Assembly: GCA_964446585.1 (NCBI GenBank)
Contig: CAYUPI010000114.1
Coordinates: 1 to 7,943, forward strand
From: CAYUPI01 sp964446585
Lineage (GTDB): Bacteria > Verrucomicrobiota > Verrucomicrobiia > Limisphaerales > UBA8199
Direction of reading: 5' to 3'
DNA length: 7,943 nt
Below the pieces are notes generated by a model. That model worked only from the letters and a program-made list of their open reading frames with translations. It had not been told where the DNA came from and ran no database searches. A program made the translations under genes and the position numbers. Below are positions 1 to 5,223 of this stretch, in pieces (the first letter of the stretch is position 1; every line of letters starts with the position of its first letter).

Positions 1-18
1 GTGTTCCTACGCCTCAGG

Positions 19-696
19 TTATTTCGCCCCCGCGTTCTCTACATTCCTTGTTTTGATAGGAAGTGCCGGATAAGGAGGGAATGCGGTAAAATTATGGAGG
101 GTGGCAAAACCTGTGCCGTCGGTATTGACGGCGAACACTGTGCCCTCGCCAAAACTGCCCCCAGCATTTGCCGTCCCATAAAGGGTGTTGCCTGATAAAA
201 TCAATCCGGCAGACGGATTAGCTCCGTCGCTGTTAGTGAGGGTATTGCCGTCCGACCAGGTGAAATGATGCAGGTTTACAAAACCCGAACCGTCGGTGTT
301 GACCTTGAAAATCGTGCCGTTCCCGAAACTGCCGCCGTCCGCGGCCGTCCCATATAGGGCGTTGCCCGATAAAATCAAACCGGCTTGCGGATTAGCGCCG
401 TCGCTGTTGGTGGCGTAGGGATTAGAGTCTGCGGTGAAAACGTGCAGGTTTGTAAAACCCGTGCCGTCGGTGTTGACCTTGAAAACCGTGCCACAGTTGT
501 AAGAGCAGTCACCATAAGTCGTCCCATAAAGGGTGTTGCCTGATAAAATCAATCCGGCATGCGGGTACAGTCCGCCGAGGCCAGTGAAAGTATGCACAAG
601 CGTGGATGTCTGGGCCGATACCTGACGAGGCAATAGGAGGACGAGAGCGGCAACCACCCCGAAAGCGAGAAATGGGTTGTTGGCGCACGTTTTCAT
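19..696 (-). CDS. Secreted GloVer-repeat protein, probably C-terminally truncated
   Basis: The 225-residue product starts with a good signal peptide: Lys at residue 2, a hydrophobic stretch at about 10-22, and a likely cut after VSA at residue 28. It is therefore probably exported. The mature part is three copies of a ~44-residue unit (about 45-88, 103-146 and 161-204) with a 58-residue period. Each unit has AGLILSGN-LYGT, a glycine-rich turn, GT-F-VNTDG-GF and a phenylalanine-threonine end. This matches the GloVer tandem repeat common in large Verrucomicrobiota surface proteins, probably beta-propeller-like; no enzymatic function is known. After the third unit the sequence changes abruptly to an unrelated tail (IKTRNVENAGAK) and stops. 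There is no sorting or anchor domain and fewer repeats than I would expect, so it may be broken. A palindromic CTTTATAAAG lies at 702-711 just before the start. No clear Shine-Dalgarno sequence is visible, so the start rests on the signal peptide. Confidence 0.72.
   Translation of the reverse strand: MKTCANNPFLAFGVVAALVLLLPRQVSAQTSTLVHTFTGLGGLYPHAGLILSGNTLYGTTYGDCSYNCGTVFKVNTDGTGFTNLHVFTADSNPYATNSDGANPQAGLILSGNALYGTAADGGSFGNGTIFKVNTDGSGFVNLHHFTWSDGNTLTNSDGANPSAGLILSGNTLYGTANAGGSFGEGTVFAVNTDGTGFATLHNFTAFPPYPALPIKTRNVENAGAK
85..564 (-). repeat. Three in-frame GloVer coding repeats, period ~174 bp
   Basis: The three protein repeats are also well conserved as DNA. The block reading GTCCCATAAAGGGTGTTGCC on the plus strand recurs near 172, 348 (variant) and 522, about 174-176 bases apart. 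Such conservation favours recent unit duplication or recombination between units, which could also explain loss of further units at the C-terminal end. Confidence 0.75.
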
Positions 697-1100
697 GATG
701 ACTTTATAAAGCGGGGTACTCTCTCATGGGCAGCGTGGTCTCAACAATTGGGTGGGGCGCTCGTTGTTAACCAAGGGGCTTTCTGAAATCGGTACCCAGA
801 CTTTCACGGAACTTTGTCCGTACTTGCCGCTACAACTCGTTCTTGGGAGATAATGAAAGGGGTCGGTGAGAGGCTTGTGCCGCCTTCAATCATCTCCGCC
901 GGAGAGCAACCTCCAGACGCTTGTGTCAAAAGCGATGCGAGCCATGCGAAAGCGGCGGGAAACGCCACACTCTGTCGATCTTCGGCGACGCTGGGCAGGG
1001 CAGAGAACATGGCGTTTGAAAGGCTGAGCCGCCCGATCCGTCCTCGTGCCGGAAGGAGGAGTCTTACCCCTATAGCAGCGATGCAGTCCCGAACCAGGCA

Positions 1101-1193
1101 AAAGCGGCGGGAATCGCCGCACTCCAAAGGCTTCGCCAAACTCGATGCGCGTCCACAAGCCGCGAGGTCCCGCCCTGTGGGAAGGCGCCTTCC
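1101..1193 (+). repeat. Dispersed repeat, copy 1
   Basis: The segment begins AAAGCGGCGGGAATCGCCGC and ends CCCGCCCTGTGGGAA at 1183, followed by GGCGCCTTCC. Positions 1101-1183 match 1483-1565 with a single difference (C at 1141, T at 1523). The start contains a small palindrome (GGCGGGAATCGCC) and the end contains TCCCGCCCTGTGGGA, so both termini can fold. This fits a short non-autonomous or REP-like element. Similar sequence is, from memory, widely scattered in Verrucomicrobiota genomes. Confidence 0.8.
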
Positions 1194-1482
1194 AGCCGGT
1201 CCAGGTCGAATGGCAAATTGCAAATTGCAGATTTCAGATTTGAAAACTGCTCCCTTTGCGGTTGCTGGAAAGTGCGCAGAGGAAGCGGAGAGGGTTAACC
1301 ACGGATGGCACGGATGGACGATGATGGGAGGAAGCGTTGGGGGAGGAGGTTGGAGGTGCGAAGGGCGAGGTCCGAGGGGCGAGGGTTGAATGGGTCCGAT
1401 AGCCAATAGCAAAATAGGTGAGGAAAACTGCGCAATCGAGATGCAGTGTGATGCGTCGCGTGACGAGTCGTGGAGCCTTGCG

Positions 1483-1580
1483 AAAGCGGCGGGAATCGCC
1501 GCACTCCAAAGGCTTCGCCAAATTCGATGCGCGTCCACAAGCCGCGAGGTCCCGCCCTGTGGGAACGCGCGGCGCCTTCC
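1483..1580 (+). repeat. Dispersed repeat, copy 2
   Basis: Second copy of the repeat at 1101-1193, in the same orientation and 382 bases downstream. The 83-base core (1483-1565) differs at one base. It then carries a 5-base insertion, CGCGC (1566-1570), before the shared GGCGCCTTCC. The sequence between the copies is not repeated, so this is not a simple tandem duplication. Confidence 0.8.
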
Positions 1581-1640
1581 GCCGCTCTTTTCACGAGTCG
1601 GACGGTAGCGAACTGGATAGGGTGAGTCCGGCTGAGCGGG

Positions 1641-2609
1641 CTACAGCTTCTGGATATTGATGCCGCTGGCGGAAGTGCGCAGCACGACGGATTTGCCACC
1701 GCCGTTGACGGTACCTTTGAGGTGGCTGCGCTCGGTCTTTCCCACCACACTTACGGGCAGTTCGCTGTTGACGCCGCCGGCTGAGGTCCTGGCGTCGAGG
1801 TCAAACGCAGCGTCGCCCGGGACTCGGATGCTTATGCCGCCAGCAGAGGTCGTGAGTTTTACGGGGTCGGCCAATGAAGCGAACACAGCTTTAATAGCAC
1901 CGCCCGAGGTTGTGCCCTCCAACTCACCCGCGACATTCTCAACGGTGATTCCGCCGCCGCTGGTTCCAACGTGTATCGGCCCATGAAAGCTTTTGACGGT
2001 TACCGATCCGCCCGAAGTGCCGCCATTGAGCGTCCCGCCTCCGCCAGCCACGTCAATGCCGCCGCCGCTGGTATGGATCTTTACCGTTCCATCGCAATCT
2101 TTGACCTGGATGCGTCCGCCTGAGGTGTTGCCATCCAGCGGGCCGTGCAGGCGCGCAAAGTGAAGGCTCCCGCCGCTGGTGTGAGCCGCGACTTCACCGG
2201 TGAGATCGGATGTGTCAATGCTGCCCCCGGCGGTTTTCAGGCTGGCGTTGAACTGCGCGGGCACTGTTACCGTATATTTCGCCTGGTTCTGGTTGTGGCC
2301 CGTCCAGGACCAATTACTCCCGGTTTTGGTCCGGCACCGGACCGTCACGGTGGTTCCATCCTGGGAAATCTCGACTGGGTTCGACTTTAGATATTCCTCC
2401 TCGGCGCTCTTGCTGCTGCGGCTCACTTTGCGCCAGGCATCCACGACCACTTCGCTGCCGGAGTTGGTGCTGACGTTGATGCTGCCGAAGTCCACCTCGA
2501 CCACCAGCTTGCCGCCCGGCTGGACGGTGAAATGCTTATTGATTTGTTCCTCGGTCGCCGCCAGGGCCGTGCTCGTGAGGGCGACTCCTACCAGAAACGC
2601 TAATTTCAT
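1641..2609 (-). CDS. Secreted DUF4097-like TSGG-repeat protein
   Basis: I chose the internal ATG at 2609 rather than the one at 2645. It gives a textbook signal peptide, MKLAFLVGVALTSTALA, cut at about residue 17, while the longer start would add a charged dodecapeptide in front. The product is 322 residues. After an N-terminal beta-rich region (about 25-120) come rungs of 18 residues starting with TAGG/TSGG at 126, 144, 162, 180, 198, 216 and 234, then looser TSAGG units near 254 and 275, and a final RTSASGINIQKL. This spacing is typical of DUF4097 adhesin-like proteins, predicted to form a right-handed beta-helix or stacked-sheet solenoid in the periplasm or on the surface. The biochemical role of the family is poorly known. 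The gene is divergent from the S9 peptidase, so the two may share control. No Shine-Dalgarno sequence is evident before either start. Confidence 0.8.
   Translation of the reverse strand: MKLAFLVGVALTSTALAATEEQINKHFTVQPGGKLVVEVDFGSINVSTNSGSEVVVDAWRKVSRSSKSAEEEYLKSNPVEISQDGTTVTVRCRTKTGSNWSWTGHNQNQAKYTVTVPAQFNASLKTAGGSIDTSDLTGEVAAHTSGGSLHFARLHGPLDGNTSGGRIQVKDCDGTVKIHTSGGGIDVAGGGGTLNGGTSGGSVTVKSFHGPIHVGTSGGGITVENVAGELEGTTSGGAIKAVFASLADPVKLTTSAGGISIRVPGDAAFDLDARTSAGGVNSELPVSVVGKTERSHLKGTVNGGGKSVVLRTSASGINIQKL
1857..2234 (-). repeat. Seven exact 54-bp (18-codon) coding rungs
   Basis: The central part of the DUF4097-like gene is seven consecutive 18-residue units (protein residues 126-251) without a length change, each opening with Thr-(Ala/Ser)-Gly-Gly. 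The regular 54-base period also leaves the opposite strand free of stops over several hundred bases. This creates an artificial open frame that joins the S9 peptidase gene from upstream. Confidence 0.8.
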
Positions 2610-2802
2610 AATAATGAATAAGTTACGGTGTTTGGGTGATAGCATGTCCGGGACGCAGCCAGCCCATCTGGCGGCGCCACTCTGTAAATACTCGGCTGAA
2701 TGGCTAAATGTTTCAAGAAATGTCTCAATGTCTCAAAGCGCGCCAGCGCCAGCTTTGCGCTTGGCCCGCTGGAGCGGACTTTGTTACGCTGGTATTCGTC
2801 TC
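2610..2802. promoter_or_regulatory. Divergent intergenic region between DUF4097 and S9 genes
   Basis: These 193 bases must contain the promoters of both divergent genes, although no consensus -35/-10 pair with good spacing stands out on either strand. Two patterns are visible. ATGTTTCA/ATGTCTCA/ATGTCTCA occurs as three direct repeats at 2708-2715, 2720-2727 and 2728-2735, a possible protein-binding array. A hairpin pairs CCAGCG (2743-2748) with CGCTGG (2767-2772), with an inner 3-bp extension, just before the peptidase start. Assigning regulation to them is inference. Confidence 0.4.
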
Positions 2803-4890
2803 ATGAAGAGTCCCTCCGCTCGCCGCTGCATGCGCTCATCTTTCGTGAGCCTGGCGGCGTTCGGCGTTGCGTTTTGGAACACGGCCGCCGCAGCCGCGGA
2901 AACTACGGGATCGAACACGAACGCCGGAACTCGGTTCACGCTCGAGCGCCTCAACCAGATTGTGCAGCTTTCCAGCCCGCAAATGTCACCAAACGGTAAG
3001 AGCATCGTCATGGTGGTCCGGCGGGCCGACCCGGACACGAACCGCTGGGCCACCGAGCTGGTGCTGGTGGATGTTGCGACAGGAGCGCACCGGTCGTTGA
3101 CTCCCGGGCGCAAAGAGGCATCCCATCCGAGATGGTCTCCTTCCGGAAATCACCTGGCGTTCCTGGCGCCGCACAAGGCGGGGAAGGAGGAGGCAACGCA
3201 GATTTTCGTGCTGCCGATGAACGGCGGCGAGGCATTGCAAGTCACAAAATCGCCCACCGCTGTGCAGCATTTCAGTTGGCGGCCCGACGGAAAGGAAATC
3301 GCATTCGCGGCAGCGGATGAGCCCGTCAACAAGGAAGCCATGGAAAAAGGCGAGGACGCATTCGAAGCCGGCAATGACGATCTGTTCACTGCCGCTGCGC
3401 CCATGCCGGCCCACATCTGGCTGGCGTCAGCGGAGGGAGGCAAGGCCCGCCGGCTTACCTCGGGTGGTTGGACACTGCCGGTGGCTCTGCCTCCGAGCTC
3501 CCCCGCTTCGCCGCTGTCCTGGTCGCCAGACGGCAGGCAAATTGCCTTCGTGCGCCAGGAGACGCCCCACACCGGCGATGCCGATAAAAGCGCGGTGCAG
3601 ATCGTCGATGTGGATTCCGGCGCGATTCACCCGCTCACGGGCGAAACTCGTCTGGAGAGTTTCCCGTCATTCTCGCCCGACGGCACGCGGATCTCCTACT
3701 GGTGCTACCGCGACCGCGACCCGATGAATGTGAATGACGTGTTCATCGCCCCGGCCGGGGGCGGAGCGGGGAAGAACCTGACGCAGCCAATTGATCGCTG
3801 CTTTTACCAATCCCTGTGGCTGTCCGACGGCAAAACAATTCTCACCGGCGGCCACGACGGCACCCGCGTGGCTCTTTGGCTCGTGCCTCTGGAGGGTCGG
3901 GCGCAGCGGCTCGATACGGGCGATGTGAACCCTGCGTGGTCCTTTTGGGTGGATGTGGCGTCCGGCCGGGACGGGAGCATCGCTTTCATTGGCACTGAAC
4001 CCCACCGGCCGCCCGAGCTTTACTACGCGGAGAAGGCGGGGACCGGCATTAGGCGCCTGACCGACTTCAACCACGACATCGCCGCGCTGGAACTTGGACG
4101 CGTTGAATCGCTCGAGTGGGCTGGGCCGGATGGCATGCGTGAAGACGGCATCCTTGTTTATCCGCCCGATTACCGGTCGGGGACCCGGCTTCCGTTGGTG
4201 CTGGTGATCCACGGCGGACCTCAGGCGGCTTCCACGACCGGCTTTTCCGCGCTGCCGCAACTGCTCGCGGCGCGGGGTTACCTGGTTTTTTCGCCGAACT
4301 ACCGCGGCAGCGACAACCGTGGCAACGCCTACCAGCGCGCCATCTTCAATGACGCGGGCGCAGGTCCCGACCGCGACGTGATGGCCGGGCTGGAAGCCAT
4401 CAAGGCCAGGGGCATCGTGGATGAGAGCCGTATCGCCGTCTCCGGCTGGTCGTACGGCGGTTACATGACGAGCTGGATGATCGGCCACCACACCTTCTGG
4501 AAGGCTGCTGTCGCCGGGGCGGCTGTGACAGACATGAGGGACGAATACAGTTTCTCAGACTTCAACGTCCAATGGCGCTATGGATTCGCTCAAAACGCCA
4601 CGCCGTGGAGCGTGGAAGGCGAAAAGCTCTATCGCGAGCAGTCGCCCATCACCTATGCGACGAACGCTGTCACACCTACACTGGTTCTTTGCACCACAGG
4701 CGATGCCCGCGTGCCGCCGACTCAATCCTACCGGCTCTACCACGCCCTCAAAGACCGTGGCATCCCCGCTTCGATGGTCGCCTACCCTGTGCCGGGGCAC
4801 TTTCCCTCGGACCCTTCGCGCTCGCGTGATGTATTTAGGCGCTGGATGGAGTGGATTGACAACCATATGCAGGCCGGTCCAACGAATTGA
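2803..4890 (+). CDS. Exported S9 family prolyl oligopeptidase-type peptidase
   Basis: This is a serine peptidase of the DPP-IV/acylaminoacyl-peptidase group, expected to cleave short peptides after export. From ATG 2803 it has 695 residues, normal for the family. A signal peptide covers about 1-32 (basic start, hydrophobic 14-26, AAAAA before Glu33). A beta-propeller region follows with PD40-type blade motifs WSPSGNHLAF (111), WRPDGKEIAF (159), WSPDGRQIAF (240) and FSPDGTRISY (290). The C-terminal alpha/beta-hydrolase has HGGP (470-473, oxyanion region), NYRGSDNRG (499-507), the nucleophile Ser550 in GWSYGG, Asp634 in TTGDARVPP and His666 in PGHF, so the triad is complete. The frame stays open upstream to 2200, but that part is antisense to the DUF4097-like gene. 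Met10 (2830) is an alternative start that keeps a signal peptide. No Shine-Dalgarno sequence is visible. The substrate and any link to the divergent neighbour are unknown. Confidence 0.9.
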   Translation: MKSPSARRCMRSSFVSLAAFGVAFWNTAAAAAETTGSNTNAGTRFTLERLNQIVQLSSPQMSPNGKSIVMVVRRADPDTNRWATELVLVDVATGAHRSLTPGRKEASHPRWSPSGNHLAFLAPHKAGKEEATQIFVLPMNGGEALQVTKSPTAVQHFSWRPDGKEIAFAAADEPVNKEAMEKGEDAFEAGNDDLFTAAAPMPAHIWLASAEGGKARRLTSGGWTLPVALPPSSPASPLSWSPDGRQIAFVRQETPHTGDADKSAVQIVDVDSGAIHPLTGETRLESFPSFSPDGTRISYWCYRDRDPMNVNDVFIAPAGGGAGKNLTQPIDRCFYQSLWLSDGKTILTGGHDGTRVALWLVPLEGRAQRLDTGDVNPAWSFWVDVASGRDGSIAFIGTEPHRPPELYYAEKAGTGIRRLTDFNHDIAALELGRVESLEWAGPDGMREDGILVYPPDYRSGTRLPLVLVIHGGPQAASTTGFSALPQLLAARGYLVFSPNYRGSDNRGNAYQRAIFNDAGAGPDRDVMAGLEAIKARGIVDESRIAVSGWSYGGYMTSWMIGHHTFWKAAVAGAAVTDMRDEYSFSDFNVQWRYGFAQNATPWSVEGEKLYREQSPITYATNAVTPTLVLCTTGDARVPPTQSYRLYHALKDRGIPASMVAYPVPGHFPSDPSRSRDVFRRWMEWIDNHMQAGPTN

Positions 4891-4946
4891 GCGCCGGGAC
4901 CATAGGGGACGATGGCCGCAAAACTCACGAAGTCTGCCGGCCAGGC

Positions 4947-5026
4947 TTGACAAACCAGGACATATTCTATGCAACCCGTGGCGGTGCGCGGAAAGGCTTG
5001 ACCCTGGGCCTACAAGCAGTTAGGCT
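4947..5026 (+). promoter_or_regulatory. Candidate promoter(s) for the ilvB leader transcript
   Basis: Two -35-like hexamers precede the leader ORF. A perfect TTGACA is at 4947-4952, but its best -10 options (TATTCT at 4963, TATGCA at 4968) have poor spacing or poor match. A TTGACC at 4998-5003 has an ideal 17-base spacer to TAGGCT at 5021-5026. This would start transcription at about 5032-5034, giving a nearly leaderless mRNA for the leader peptide. A promoter somewhere between 4891 and 5033 is required by the attenuator model; which one is used is a guess. Confidence 0.3.
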
Positions 5027-5033
5027 GGCGGCG

Positions 5034-5111
5034 ATGTTAGTGAATATTCGGCAAGTGGCTCTGCTGGTGGTCGTCGTTAACGGCGACGCCGTGGACCCTT
5101 GTCGGGCATAA
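5034..5111 (+). CDS. ilvB attenuator leader peptide, Val/Leu-rich, 25 aa
   Basis: A short ORF, ATG at 5034 to TAA at 5109-5111, encodes 25 residues beginning MLVNIRQVALLVVVV. Eleven residues are Leu, Ile or Val, and residues 8-15 are Val-Ala-Leu-Leu followed by four valines (codons GTG GTC GTC GTT, 5067-5078). It lies 112 bases before acetolactate synthase, the first enzyme for valine, leucine and isoleucine, and directly before a terminator. This composition and position are the hallmarks of leader peptides such as those before enterobacterial ilvB, ilvGMEDA and leuABCD. Translation, not the peptide itself, would be the function: ribosomes stall at the Val/Leu codons when the charged tRNAs are scarce. 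No strong Shine-Dalgarno sequence is seen; the ATG is preceded by GGCTGGCGGCG. Homology was not tested. Confidence 0.8.
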   Translation: MLVNIRQVALLVVVVNGDAVDPCRA

Positions 5112-5160
5112 ATTCAGTTTCGACAAGAACCCACGGCTGGAAGACGGTCGTGGGTTTTTT
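5065..5160 (+). promoter_or_regulatory. Ribosome-mediated transcription attenuator of ilvB
   Basis: Three mutually exclusive hairpins can be drawn. The 1:2 protector pairs 5070-5076 (GTCGTCG) with 5081-5087 (CGGCGAC) around a TTAA loop, and extends to 5065-5068/5088-5091 with one bulged G. Its left arm is made of the Val codons. The 2:3 antiterminator pairs GCCGTGG (5088-5094) with CCACGGC (5131-5137) and CTTGTCG (5098-5104) with CGACAAG (5121-5127). That is two perfect 7-bp helices separated by a 3x3 internal loop, with the leader stop codon in the apical loop. The 3:4 terminator is 5128-5156. A ribosome stalled at 5067-5078 would block arm 1 and leave 2:3 free, so transcription reads into ilvB. 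A ribosome reaching the stop at 5109 would cover 5098-5124 and let the terminator form. Pairings are seen in the sequence; the mechanism is inferred from known leaders. Confidence 0.8.
5128..5160 (+). terminator. Intrinsic terminator (attenuator 3:4 stem) before ilvB
   Basis: AACCCACG (5128-5135) pairs perfectly with CGTGGGTT (5149-5156). Four inner pairs (two of them G-U) extend the stem to 12 bp around the loop GAAGA (5140-5144). T continues through 5160, giving six Ts in all with four beyond the stem. It ends only 63 bases before ilvB and 17 bases after the leader stop codon, so it terminates the leader transcript rather than the upstream peptidase gene alone. Confidence 0.85.
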
Positions 5161-5223
5161 CATGCTCCTGCGGCCGGCCGACCCGAAAAGTATTCCGGGC
5201 CAGCCAAAACCGGGAAGGCACTT

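Larger units (their letters stand above)
697..1640. other. 944-base non-coding region of dispersed repeat fragments
   Basis: Several open frames cross this stretch on both strands, but none has a recognisable domain, signal peptide or ribosome binding site. Their translations are low-complexity mixtures rich in Arg, Pro, Ser and Ala that follow the repeated DNA. The visible content is two long copies of one repeat (1101-1193 and 1483-1580), a third short related start near 946-975, an AT-rich short tandem at 1214-1246 (CAAATTG twice, then CAGATTTCAGATTTG), and a tandem ACGGATGGC/ACGGATGGA preceded by TTAACC at 1295-1317. I read it as a landing or decay zone for dispersed elements between two minus-strand genes. 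It may contain their promoters or terminators, but I cannot point to one. Confidence 0.7.

Noticed and set aside
804..1750. Several overlapping open frames of 70-240 codons on both strands
   Set aside because: They follow the dispersed repeats, lack recognisable domains and ribosome binding sites, and run through both repeat copies in the same way.
2200..2802. In-frame 201-codon extension upstream of the S9 peptidase start
   Set aside because: About 410 of these bases are antisense to the 18-residue-rung gene, whose periodic composition removes stops. The signal peptide beginning at 2803 must be at the N-terminus.
3667..4491. 274-codon minus-strand open frame antisense to the S9 peptidase
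   Set aside because: It is His/Arg/Val-rich shadow translation opposite a well-supported gene with an intact catalytic triad.
4887..5111. 74-codon version of the ilvB leader ORF starting at 4887
   Set aside because: It overlaps the end of the peptidase gene and its first 49 codons show no feature. The short start at 5034 gives the standard leader-peptide size and geometry.
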